64,000 nucleotides of DNA from Bacillus paramycoides (lineage in GTDB: Bacteria; Bacillota; Bacilli; Bacillales; Bacillaceae_G). The position numbers and the translations under genes are program-made. The notes below the pieces were generated by a model. It was not told the DNA's origin and did no database searches. It was given only the letters and a program-made list of their open reading frames with translations. Location: positions 1 through 64,000 of the forward strand of contig NZ_MAOI01000031.1 of the NCBI RefSeq assembly GCF_001884235.1. Reading direction: 5' to 3'. Positions 1 to 7,717 of this stretch are shown in pieces. The first letter of the stretch is position 1. Every line of letters starts with the position of its first letter.

Positions 1-49
1 TTATTGCCCCCCTGTTCGTGACAAGGACGAGATATGGCCAGCGTATGCC

Positions 50-93
50 AAAATAAAAAGAGCCAGGTCCATAAAAAAATAAGGACCTGGCTC
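50..93 (-). terminator. Riboswitch expression-platform terminator
   Basis: On the minus strand GAGCCAGGTCC pairs perfectly with GGACCTGGCTC across a T-rich loop and is followed by CTTTTTATTTT. The 5' arm can also pair with the GGACCTG and GGCTC blocks inside the TPP aptamer, which would form an antiterminator. No gene starts inside the remaining bases up to the edge. Confidence 0.9.
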
Positions 94-120
94 ATAAAGA
101 CATAATTATGTAAAGCCGTT

Positions 121-213
121 AACTTCCCTACGCTGGTACGAGCCAGATCAGGTCCAAAGGGTTAAGAAGTTCACACGCTTCTCTCTCAGCCTACGCATAC
201 GTTAGGCACCCCT
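121..213 (-). promoter_or_regulatory. TPP (thiamine pyrophosphate) riboswitch aptamer
   Basis: Read on the minus strand, this stretch holds the THI-box signatures in order: a GGGGTGCC start, CTGAGAGAGAAG, then ACCCTTTGGACCTGATCTGG and the closing CCAGCGTAGGGAAG. These are the conserved P2/P3 and P4/P5 cores of the TPP aptamer. It lies downstream of the lactate permease and points off the left edge, so it should control a thiamine synthesis, salvage or transport gene outside the window. An intrinsic terminator follows directly, so control is probably by premature termination when TPP is bound. Confidence 0.95.
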
Positions 214-294
214 AGTTTATCACTGATTTAATTTTCAATACTTTCCCATCATACACGATAATCTGAAAAATGCAAAGGTTAATTCTTTTATTGT

Positions 295-1953
295 TTACGG
301 AATCATCCAAGTCAAATAATAAGCCTGCACATACGTCATAATCCCAACAATAATAACGAAGAATAGACTATGCTTCACCGTGAAACGGAACAGATCTGAT
401 TCTTTCCCAGCAAGACCAACTGCCGCACAAGCAATCGCAATCGATTGCGGAGAAATCATTTTACCTGTTACACCACCTGTTGTATTTGCTGCAACGAGAA
501 GCACTTCAGATACGCCAACTTGCTGCGCTGTAATTGCTTGTAAATTCGAGAACAGTGCATTCGCTGACGTATCTGATCCTGTTAAGAATACGCCAATCCA
601 GCCTAGGAATGGTGAGAAGAACGGGAATAATCCGCCAGTTCCTGCTAGCGCTAACGCTAATGTAGAAGATAAACCAGAATAGTTTGCGATAAATGCGAAT
701 CCTAATACGAATCCGATAGATAGAATTGGCATTTTCAGTTCGTTTAATGTTTCTTTAAATGTTGCTACTGCATCTTTTGCACTCATTTTCAAAATAAAGA
801 TAGAAATGATACACGCAATTAAAATCGCTGTTCCAGTCGCTGATAAAATATCTAATTTCAAGATTGCTTCATAAGGTGTTGGTTTATTTACAATAGGCTC
901 TGCTTTCATTACTAAATTGTGCAAGCCTGGAATTTCAAACTTAAATACAAGACTTTCTAAAGCGCCGCCTGGAGCGAATAATGCTTTAAAGAAATTTTGG
1001 CTCCAAATGACTACCATCACAGTTAAAATAATGAACGGAGACCATGCTTTTACTACTTTTCCTACTGTTAGTTTCGGCATAGATGTCACCGTCGTTGCTG
1101 CTACTTCGCTATTCGCTTCTTTAGACTGATAAATTTCTTTCGGCTGCCAAACTTTTAAGAATAGCGATAAACTTACTAAACTTACAAGTGCTGACGTAAT
1201 ATCAGGAAGTTCTGGCCCTAAAAACGTCGCTGTAATAAACTGTGTAATTGCAAATGAACTACCCGCTACAAATAAAGCAGGCCACGTTTGTCTTACTCCT
1301 TTAAAACCGTCCATTAAAAATACGATAAAGAATGGAACAAATAAAGATAAGAATGGTAATTGATGCCCAGCCATTTGTCCGATTTTATGCGGATCAATGC
1401 CTGTTACTTGTCCAGCAACTGTAATCGGAATCCCCATTGCTCCGAACGCTACTGGTGCAGTATTTGCGATTAAACAAAGACCTGCTGCATATAAAGGATT
1501 TAATCCAAGACCTGCAAGAAGCGCTGCCGTGATCGCTACTGGTGCACCAAATCCTGCTGCCCCTTCTAAAAATGCTCCAAATGAAAATCCGATTAAAATA
1601 ACGAGTAATCGATGGTCATTTGTAATTGATAATACAGATGCACGAATGACATCAAATTGACCTGTTTTCACAGAAATTTTATATAAAAATACCGACATAA
1701 TGATAATCCAAGCAATTGGCCATAATCCGTATAAGAAACCATACCCGGTTGCTGCCATTGCCATTGTGAACGGCATTTTATACGCAAATAACGCCACCAA
1801 AATTGTTAATACAACTGTAATAAATCCTGCCACATACCCCTTCATGCGGAAAACTGCTAAAGCTAAGAAAAAAAAGATAATTGGAATAAGTGCGACCGCT
1901 GCGGAAATCCAAATGTTACCGAATGGGTCATAAACTTGTGTCCATGTGTTCAT
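295..1953 (-). CDS. lctP: L-lactate permease, LctP/LldP family
   Basis: This 552-residue, very hydrophobic protein has a dozen or more predicted membrane segments along its whole length and matches the lactate permease family in length and sequence. It contains the Gly/Ala-rich [17 protein letters not shown] and [19 protein letters not shown] stretches typical of LctP/GlcA transporters. The family moves lactate (some members glycolate) across the membrane with protons. It is monocistronic here. A cre-like CcpA site lies about 100 bases upstream, so carbon-source control is likely. Substrate preference between lactate and glycolate cannot be read from the sequence. Confidence 0.93.
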   Translation of the reverse strand: MNTWTQVYDPFGNIWISAAVALIPIIFFFLALAVFRMKGYVAGFITVVLTILVALFAYKMPFTMAMAATGYGFLYGLWPIAWIIIMSVFLYKISVKTGQFDVIRASVLSITNDHRLLVILIGFSFGAFLEGAAGFGAPVAITAALLAGLGLNPLYAAGLCLIANTAPVAFGAMGIPITVAGQVTGIDPHKIGQMAGHQLPFLSLFVPFFIVFLMDGFKGVRQTWPALFVAGSSFAITQFITATFLGPELPDITSALVSLVSLSLFLKVWQPKEIYQSKEANSEVAATTVTSMPKLTVGKVVKAWSPFIILTVMVVIWSQNFFKALFAPGGALESLVFKFEIPGLHNLVMKAEPIVNKPTPYEAILKLDILSATGTAILIACIISIFILKMSAKDAVATFKETLNELKMPILSIGFVLGFAFIANYSGLSSTLALALAGTGGLFPFFSPFLGWIGVFLTGSDTSANALFSNLQAITAQQVGVSEVLLVAANTTGGVTGKMISPQSIAIACAAVGLAGKESDLFRFTVKHSLFFVIIVGIMTYVQAYYLTWMIP

Positions 1954-2053
1954 TGTTCTCTCCCCCTCAATAATCCCCTTTTAAATAAAACATAACCTTA
2001 TCAATAGACTATCAGGTCATCATACCTTTCAGCCTAAAAATAAAAAACGTTTG

Positions 2054-2067
2054 AGAAAACGTTTTCA
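2054..2067 (-). promoter_or_regulatory. Candidate cre (CcpA) site upstream of lctP
   Basis: Minus-strand TGAAAACGTTTTCT fits the core of the catabolite response element consensus TGNAANCGNWNNCW; only the flanking first base is off. It lies about 100 bases upstream of the lactate permease start in an otherwise AT-rich region. Lactate transport is a plausible CcpA target. I did not identify a convincing -35/-10 pair, so whether it represses or activates is open. Confidence 0.5.
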
Positions 2068-2251
2068 CTAAGTTTCATTTCTACTTTAACATATCATTTT
2101 CCATTAAAAAAGATTTTTTTGAAAATTTTATTATCTCGCGTGAAAATCTTACAAAAACGTCACGTTCTTGTAAGGTTCATCGATAGGAAGCTAGACAAAT
2201 TTCCTGCATAATAAAAGTATAACAACGGACATTATTTATGAGGTGATATAT

Positions 2252-2569
2252 ATGAACGGAAACAAAATACTAGCAGCTTTATCATACTTTAGTGTACTAT
2301 TTGCGCCTATCTTATTCCCTATTATCGTTTGGATTGTAGGCGATTCTGAAACAAAGCCACATGCGAAACGAGCTCTATGGACACACATAATTCCAAGTAT
2401 CGCTACATTTATCGGTTTAATGATTCTAGGAATTATGGGCGTTGGATCTGAACAACCTGATGTAACATTTGGAATCGGAGCAATGATTGTCTTATGTATT
2501 TGCGGAATCATTAGCTTATACTACTTCATTTGGAACATCGTAAAAGGTATTAAAGTACTGAAAGCTTAA
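2252..2569 (+). CDS. Small membrane protein, DUF4870 family
   Basis: A 105-residue protein with about three hydrophobic segments and the short pattern of the DUF4870/YtzN-like family: an N-terminal helix (LAALSYFSVLFAPILFPIIVW), a polar HAKRALWTH turn, then two helices ending in YYFIWNIVKGIKVLKA. Function is unknown. I chose ATG 2252 because GAGGTGAT sits eight bases before it; an in-frame GTG at 2243 lies inside that ribosome site. It is a single gene followed by a strong terminator. Confidence 0.8.
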   Translation: MNGNKILAALSYFSVLFAPILFPIIVWIVGDSETKPHAKRALWTHIIPSIATFIGLMILGIMGVGSEQPDVTFGIGAMIVLCICGIISLYYFIWNIVKGIKVLKA

Positions 2570-2591
2570 TTTTAAACAAACGTTTAATTCA

Positions 2592-2623
2592 AAAAGGACA
2601 CTTGCAATTTGCAAGTGTCCTTT
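2592..2623 (+). terminator. Terminator after DUF4870 gene
   Basis: AAAGGACACTTGCAA pairs with TTGCAAGTGTCCTTT. The 3' end of the hairpin (CCTTTAT) merges with the left TTTAT flank of the adjacent bcr1 repeat. Confidence 0.85.
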
Positions 2624-2773
2624 ATCCCGCTATTTGCGGGCAGTAAGACTCCCACCTCGAAATTCAGCTGGAGCAAAGAAGTTAGGTGGGAGATCCACTG
2701 CCCGTAAACGCCCGATTGGTTAGGGCTGATAATCAGTGGGGGATGCCCCCCACTGATTAAAGTTTCACTTTAT
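2621..2773. repeat. bcr1-type repeat element, full length, with TTTAT flanks
   Basis: A roughly 143-bp body (2626-2768) starts with the hairpin CCCGC-TATTT-GCGGG, includes CCCACCT/AGGTGGG and GTGGGGGATGCCCCCCAC stems, and ends in CTGATTAAAGTTTCAC. It is flanked on both sides by TTTAT (2621-2625 and 2769-2773), which looks like a target-site duplication. Size, ends and flanks agree with my memory of the bcr1 element of the B. cereus group, a non-coding mobile-like repeat. A shortened copy lies at 13330-13370 and an end fragment at 62326-62346. Confidence 0.85.
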
Positions 2774-3261
2774 CTTCTGCGTTTCTTCTTTTTTCTCATC
2801 ATTTTCTTTCGGCGCGTATTCACTTTATCCGCTATAATATGGAGTGTACTCGCCACAACAATTCCCATTACAAACGTTACAATTTCAACTTCATGTTCCT
2901 TCGCAATTTCTATTAAATTTCCGTCCAATACTATTACATTTAATAGGAATAAAAACGGAGAAAACACGATTAACATGTATGCAATACGAATAATATCACC
3001 AATTATAATCGTATGTGTGAAAAAGGAACGATGGGGCATTACGCTCCTATATGGATACCAAAAAATGCGGAGGAATCCCCATTTATTATACGCATTACTG
3101 TACGTATCTAAATCCGGTGTTAAAAATGAAGTACCTACTAAAAAGCCAATTGCAAAAGTTAATAAAAAATCAAAATTTGTTAATCCATACGAAAAGAGCA
3201 TAAACAAAACAACTGGAAGAGATATTAAGTTTATTTTCGTATGCGTTCTTCCTGATGGCAT
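2770..3261 (-). CDS. DUF2227 family putative metal-binding membrane protein
   Basis: This 163-residue protein begins MPSGRTHTKINL and carries TPDLDTYS, RIFWYPYRSVMPHRSFFTH and a conserved Asp/His pattern, all features of the DUF2227 (COG2389) family, which is annotated as membrane-associated and metal-binding but without known function. Four or so hydrophobic stretches are visible. The C-terminus is extremely basic (RRKKMMRKKKKRRR). Its stop codon (2770-2772) lies inside the right TTTAT flank of the bcr1 element, so insertion happened exactly at the end of the gene. The next gene upstream (YkvA-like, 51 bases away) is on the same strand and may be co-transcribed. Confidence 0.8.
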   Translation of the reverse strand: MPSGRTHTKINLISLPVVLFMLFSYGLTNFDFLLTFAIGFLVGTSFLTPDLDTYSNAYNKWGFLRIFWYPYRSVMPHRSFFTHTIIIGDIIRIAYMLIVFSPFLFLLNVIVLDGNLIEIAKEHEVEIVTFVMGIVVASTLHIIADKVNTRRKKMMRKKKKRRR

Positions 3262-3311
3262 AATGCACTTCCTCGCTTACGTTCGCCCTGTCATCCTATG
3301 ACAGTTCTCAC

Positions 3312-3677
3312 CTATTGATCTAATTTTTGATCGATAAATGATGTGTCTATATCCGAACTAAACCATTCTGCCAACTTCACTCGTGCCTTATCTTTCACAT
3401 CTTCATTTACGTATATCGATGCTTGTAATAGTGCGGCCGTTAACGCACCCAAATCATCCGTATAACCAATTCCAGCAATGAAATCCGGGATTGCATCAAT
3501 CGGTGCAATGAAATAAGCAAGTGCTCCAATTACAATAATTTTCACTCGTTTTGGAACATCAGGTCTTTGCAAAACGTAAAACAATAATAAACTCGCATAA
3601 ATTACCGACTGCCCTGCCTGCTTTGCAACATGTTTTATTTTCTTCCAAAACGCTTCAGCTGAAAATTTTTGTTTCAT
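3312..3677 (-). CDS. YkvA family protein, DUF1232
   Basis: A 121-residue protein whose core ALAYFIAPIDAIPDFIAGIGYTDD is the hallmark of DUF1232/YkvA: the hydrophobic run, the P-D-x-I-P-D motif and the DDLGAL segment. The family has no proven function; it occurs widely as small membrane-associated proteins. A good ribosome site (GGGGAGG) precedes ATG 3677. The gene probably reads into the DUF2227 gene downstream. Confidence 0.85.
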   Translation of the reverse strand: MKQKFSAEAFWKKIKHVAKQAGQSVIYASLLLFYVLQRPDVPKRVKIIVIGALAYFIAPIDAIPDFIAGIGYTDDLGALTAALLQASIYVNEDVKDKARVKLAEWFSSDIDTSFIDQKLDQ

Positions 3678-4206
3678 TCAAAAGCCTCCCCATTCTTCAA
3701 AAGAAATAAGCTACAATATGTTATTGTTATCAGTAAAAGTTCATCAAAATTACACATAATCTATCAATGAAATTTTATTGTAACAAATAAACCAAAAAAG
3801 AACAAGTGTTCGTTAATTTTTTCGTATTTTCCTTCATATAATAGTTTTCTAGTCAGCCACCTAAAACTCTTTATTCCATATTTCTCAACAAAAAACTTTC
3901 AATTTTTGTTATATATTCTAGTTGACGAGCATATAAACCAATGTTAAAGTTTTCTCTGGTAGTGACAAACCACATACAAAAAATGTAAAATGTTATAGTG
4001 TTTCTCAGAAATGAATTTTGTTGTATAATACAGAAATGACGTTATGCTTATGAGCAACACAAGAAACCAAAAAGGGTATGCATAGTTAAAGTCGTATATG
4101 GGTGAATATAGAAACTCTAATTATGGCCAAGAAGACTATGTATTTTTTATTTTGACATTTTTCGCTCCAAAATCGACCAAGCCTGATAGAGAAAGGGTGG
4201 AAGTGA
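3678..4206. other. Long intergenic region before ltaS
   Basis: This AT-rich stretch of 529 bases has no credible gene. A short plus-strand reading frame from 4098 runs out of frame into ltaS and has no ribosome site, so I reject it. The only plausible element is a TATAAT at 4024-4029, about 180 bases before ltaS, with a poor -35 (TTTCTC, 17-base spacing). The leader after it forms no recognisable riboswitch. Confidence 0.5.
4001..4029 (+). promoter_or_regulatory. Weak candidate sigma-A promoter for ltaS
   Basis: A perfect -10 TATAAT at 4024-4029 is paired at 17 bases with TTTCTC, a weak -35. It would give a leader of about 170 bases before ltaS. Confidence 0.35.
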
Positions 4207-6135
4207 ATGAAAGAAACCATGAAATCACAATTTCAAAATGTGCGTTTCACTTTATTCGTAGCTTTGGCCGTATGGCTAAAAACCTATATCATTACACGCA
4301 CAAGCTTCGATTTAAAACTTGAATCTTTTATGCAAGAATTTATTTTATTCATTAGTCCATTAGCAGCATCATTACTGTTTGTGGGTCTTGCATTATTTGC
4401 AAAAGGGAAAAAACGTAACTATATAGCACTTGGAATTAATTTTGTCTTAACGTTCATTCTTGTTGGTAACGTAATGTTCTACGGATTCTACAATGACTTC
4501 GTTACTTTACCAGTACTAGGACAAACATCAAACTTCGGAAGTTTAGGTTCTAGTGTAAAAGAATTATTTAACTACAAAATTATTTTGGCATTTGCTGATA
4601 TTATCGTATTCTTCATTCTATTGAAGAAGAAGAAAAATTTTGCACCGACAGAGCGTGTAGCGCGCCCGATGCGTTCCCTATACTTCGTGTCAACGGTTGC
4701 TATTTTCTTCGCAAACCTAGGACTTGCAGAAACTGAGCGTCCAGAACTATTAACTCGTTCATTCGACCGCGTTATGCTTGTTAAAAACTTAGGATTATAT
4801 GTACACCAAGCATACGATCTTGGCTTACAAGCAAAATCAAGTTCACAAAAAGCATTTGCCGACGGTAGTAAATTGCAAGAAACAGAGAACTACGTGAAAG
4901 CAACACAAAGTAAACCAGATCCAAATATGTATGGTGTTGCTAAAGGGAAAAACGTAATTGTTGTCTCTCTTGAATCATTACAGACATTCTTAATTGGTGC
5001 GACAGTTAACGGACAAGAAGTTACACCATTCCTAAACCAATTTGCGAAAGAAAGTTATTACTTCGATAACTTCTTCCATCAAACTGGACAAGGTAAAACA
5101 TCTGATGCTGAATTCTTAGTAGATACTTCGTTATATCCACTAGACCGTGGTGCTGTATTCTTCACACACGGTAACAATGAATACACAGCAACTCCAGAAA
5201 TTTTACGTCAGCAAGGATACTACACTGCAGTATTCCACGCAAACAACGCAACATTCTGGAACCGTAACATTATGTATCCGGCACTTGGTTACGATCGTTA
5301 CTACAACGAGCTTGACTACAAGATTACGCCAGAAACAAAATTAAACTGGGGATTAAAAGATATCGAATACTTCGATCAGTCTATCGATATGTTAAAACAA
5401 GTGAAGCAACCATTCTATACTCGCTTCCTTACTTTAACGAACCATTACCCATTCACTTATGATGATAGTACGAAATTAATCGACGAATACAATTCTGGTG
5501 ATGGTGTATTTGACCGTTACATGGTAACAGCTCGCTACTTAGACGAAGCGATGAAACACTTTATTGAGCGTCTAAAAGCTGAAGGTATTTATGACAACTC
5601 TGTAATTGTATTCTACGGTGACCATTATGGTATTTCTGAAAACCATAACCGTGCAATGGCACAGTTCTTAGGAAAAGAAGAAATTACTACATTTGACCAT
5701 ATGAACTTACAAAAAACACCGATGTTTATTCACGTTCCAGGTCAAAAAGAAGGTAAAACAATTTCAAAACCAACTGGTGAAATTGACATTAAACCAACTA
5801 TTCTAAACCTACTTGGTGTAGATTCTACGGATGACGTTCGATTCGGTCATGACGTATTCTCACCAGATAATAAAGGATTCGTTGTTCTTCGTGACGGTAG
5901 CTTCGTTACAGATAAGTACATGTACACAAACAGTACATTCTACGACCGTAACACTGGTGAAGTTGTACAATTACCGAAAGAAGAAGCTCAACCACTAATT
6001 GATCGTGCACAAAATGAATTGCACATGTCTGATAAACTCATTGAGGGCGACTTACTTCGTTTTTCTAAAAGTAATAAGATCAAAACTGGTGAAGTAAAAA
6101 CAGCTATTAAAGAAGAAAAGAAGAGCGCTGAGTAA
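4207..6135 (+). CDS. ltaS: Lipoteichoic acid synthase, LtaS family
   Basis: A 642-residue membrane enzyme that transfers glycerol phosphate from phosphatidylglycerol to build the polyglycerol-phosphate chain of lipoteichoic acid on the outer face of the membrane. Five membrane segments fill residues 10-175, then a linker leads to a sulfatase-fold extracellular domain from about 245. The catalytic threonine is T298 in QGKTSDAEF, with metal ligands E255 (SLESLQ) and D472-H473 (YGDHYG), the same spacing as staphylococcal LtaS. GGTGG lies six bases before ATG 4207. B. cereus genomes carry several LtaS paralogues; this could be the main enzyme or a YfnI/YqgS-type relative. Confidence 0.92.
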   Translation: MKETMKSQFQNVRFTLFVALAVWLKTYIITRTSFDLKLESFMQEFILFISPLAASLLFVGLALFAKGKKRNYIALGINFVLTFILVGNVMFYGFYNDFVTLPVLGQTSNFGSLGSSVKELFNYKIILAFADIIVFFILLKKKKNFAPTERVARPMRSLYFVSTVAIFFANLGLAETERPELLTRSFDRVMLVKNLGLYVHQAYDLGLQAKSSSQKAFADGSKLQETENYVKATQSKPDPNMYGVAKGKNVIVVSLESLQTFLIGATVNGQEVTPFLNQFAKESYYFDNFFHQTGQGKTSDAEFLVDTSLYPLDRGAVFFTHGNNEYTATPEILRQQGYYTAVFHANNATFWNRNIMYPALGYDRYYNELDYKITPETKLNWGLKDIEYFDQSIDMLKQVKQPFYTRFLTLTNHYPFTYDDSTKLIDEYNSGDGVFDRYMVTARYLDEAMKHFIERLKAEGIYDNSVIVFYGDHYGISENHNRAMAQFLGKEEITTFDHMNLQKTPMFIHVPGQKEGKTISKPTGEIDIKPTILNLLGVDSTDDVRFGHDVFSPDNKGFVVLRDGSFVTDKYMYTNSTFYDRNTGEVVQLPKEEAQPLIDRAQNELHMSDKLIEGDLLRFSKSNKIKTGEVKTAIKEEKKSAE

Positions 6136-6150
6136 TCTCAGCCTCTTTTT
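6121..6150 (+). terminator. Terminator of ltaS
   Basis: GCTGAG/CTCAGC, extended by AAGAG/CTCTT with one mismatch, ends in a run of T. The hairpin includes the last codons of ltaS. Confidence 0.75.
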
Positions 6151-6238
6151 ATATTTCTCTCTATAACTTCTTCTATACATTAACTTTAAAATTACATAAC
6201 CTTCACCAAATATTTACACTACATTAATGAAGCATCTT

Positions 6239-6450
6239 TATAATAAAATACGTAAACAAGGTTCCACATATTTCTTATCTCTCATCTTTAACAAGATCCC
6301 TTAGAGAAATATGCGCATCATTTGTTTTCAACTTTCTTATTAGTGTCTTTCAAAGTGTTTTGTTTACATAAACTAAACCTTTAAAGACGATGTCCCTATG
6401 CAAGATAGCTACCCTCCTTGTGCAGCATTCCATCGAATGTTGCTTTTTTT
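6239..6450 (+). ncRNA. Candidate small RNA or orphan leader with terminator
   Basis: A TATAAT at 6239-6244 (weak -35 TACACT, 18-base spacing) is followed by about 200 bases without a gene that end in a clean terminator (GCAGCATTC/GAATGTTGC plus seven T, 6422-6450). ACAAGG near the predicted 5' end can pair with CCTTGT just before the terminator, which would close the transcript into a long-range stem. It contains the C-rich single-stranded candidates TCCCT and ACCCTCC. I do not recognise an Rfam family. It could also be the distal leader of the transaminase gene downstream. Confidence 0.35.
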
Positions 6451-6505
6451 ATTTCAAAAAGCAGGATTCTTATTTCTCATTTTCGAATTTGTATATACAA
6501 AATGC

Positions 6506-6597
6506 TATAAATCATCGCTAGTTCTCTAATATTTACAGGTACGTATACGTCATATATAGAGAATCACTTGCATAACAGTAACTATAGTGATTTTTTT
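6506..6597 (+). promoter_or_regulatory. Extended -10 promoter and hairpin leader of the transaminase gene
   Basis: TGCTATAAA (6503-6511) is an extended -10 element. The predicted leader contains a hairpin TTCTCTA (6522-6528)/TAGAGAA (6557-6563) around the palindrome ACGTATACGT, and then a terminator-like hairpin AATCACT (6562-6568)/AGTGATT (6586-6592) with a T run, only about 30 bases before the start codon. The two stems share bases and so compete. Confidence 0.4.
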
Positions 6598-6629
6598 ATT
6601 TGTGTACTCATGAAAGGATGGGACGGAAA

Positions 6630-7502
6630 TTGGCATACGAAAGATTTGTACTATGGAATGATGCAGTTATTGATACAACGAAACAAAAAGCGTACATAGA
6701 GCTGGAAGAAAGAGGCTTACAATTTGGAGATGGTGTCTATGAAGTTATTCGCCTCTATAACGGAAACTTTCACTTATTAGATCCACATTTAACAAGATTA
6801 TATCGCTCCATGGACGAAATAGAATTATCACTTCCTTTCTCAAAAGCAGAACTCATTATATTACTCTACAAACTAATTGAAAGTAATAATTTCCACGAAG
6901 ATGGAACGATTTATTTACAAGTATCTCGTGGTGTACAAGCTCGTGCACATGCATTCTCATATGACACATCCCCGACAATCTATGCTTATATATCCAAAAA
7001 GGAAAGGCCTGCTTTATGGATTGAATATGGTGTACGCGCCATATCAGAACCTGATACTCGTTGGCTTCGCTGCGATATTAAATCGCTAAATTTATTACCA
7101 AATGTATTAGCTTATACGAAAGCTGAACGCAAAGGATGTAAAGAGGCACTTCTCGTACGAAATGGTAATGTTACTGAAGGTAGCCAATCTAACTTCTTTC
7201 TCATAAAAAACGGAACGCTCTATACGCATCCAGCTAACCATCTTATTTTAAACGGAATTATTCGTCAGTACGTCCTTTCTTTAGCTAACACCCTTCAAAT
7301 TCCTGTGCAAGAAGAGCTTTTCAGCACTCGCGATGTTTATAACGCAGATGAATGCTTTTTTACAGGAACGACTATTGAGATTTTACCGATGACCCACCTT
7401 GATGGAACTGCGATTCAAGATGGACAAGTTGGTCCTATCACCAAATTACTACAAAAGTCATTTTCTCAAAGCCTTTTAAAATCCAACATTCCATCTTCTT
7501 AA
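6630..7502 (+). CDS. dat: D-amino-acid transaminase (class IV PLP aminotransferase)
   Basis: A PLP enzyme that interconverts D-alanine and D-glutamate with their keto acids, supplying D-amino acids for peptidoglycan. It shows the class IV pattern: LWNDAVID near the N-terminus, RGLQFGDGVYEVIR, the PLP lysine K151 in RCDIKSLNLLPNVLA, EGSQSNFFLI, and FFTGTTIEILPM near the end. Length is 290 residues, usual for this family. I chose TTG 6630 because family members begin with the Tyr/Phe-x-LWND segment just after it and AGGATGG lies upstream; ATG 6618 is the alternative. A branched-chain aminotransferase is less likely given the length and sequence. Confidence 0.85.
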   Translation: MAYERFVLWNDAVIDTTKQKAYIELEERGLQFGDGVYEVIRLYNGNFHLLDPHLTRLYRSMDEIELSLPFSKAELIILLYKLIESNNFHEDGTIYLQVSRGVQARAHAFSYDTSPTIYAYISKKERPALWIEYGVRAISEPDTRWLRCDIKSLNLLPNVLAYTKAERKGCKEALLVRNGNVTEGSQSNFFLIKNGTLYTHPANHLILNGIIRQYVLSLANTLQIPVQEELFSTRDVYNADECFFTGTTIEILPMTHLDGTAIQDGQVGPITKLLQKSFSQSLLKSNIPSS

Positions 7503-7551
7503 ATACGAATAATCTCCTCTCTTTCTACAACAAATATATGTATTTAAATAG

Positions 7552-7585
7552 AAATCAAGGTGTGAATTTATGCCTTGATTTTTTC
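7552..7585 (+). terminator. Terminator after dat
   Basis: AAATCAAGG (7552-7560) pairs with CCTTGATTT (7573-7581), followed by more T. Confidence 0.75.
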
Positions 7586-7624
7586 TTGTAATCTTTTTGT
7601 CATATTCAGATTCCCGTATAAGTC

Positions 7625-7653
7625 TTGACAGTAATCGACATGCCTTTTAGAAT
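7625..7653 (+). promoter_or_regulatory. Sigma-A promoter of the NlpC/P60 wall hydrolase gene
   Basis: Perfect -35 TTGACA (7625-7630), 17-base spacer, -10 TAGAAT (7648-7653). The start codon is 65 bases downstream. Confidence 0.75.
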
Positions 7654-7717
7654 TTTTAATAGTTGGTAAATATTTCTTCACTACACTACATTACAGACAG
7701 AAAGGAATCGACAAATT

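Noticed and set aside
380-1933. Several plus-strand frames opposite the lactate permease gene
   Set aside because: They are antisense to a gene with an intact family pattern; their translations are low-complexity reverse readings of membrane codons without ribosome sites.
2621-2773. bcr1 region first suspected as a riboswitch or tRNA-like RNA
   Set aside because: The stems are flanked by a pentamer duplication and the same termini recur at two other places in the window, which fits a repeat element better.
4098-4322. A 74-codon plus-strand frame before and into ltaS
   Set aside because: It overlaps the first 116 bases of ltaS in another frame, has no ribosome site, and its sequence resembles no family; ltaS has clear motifs and start.
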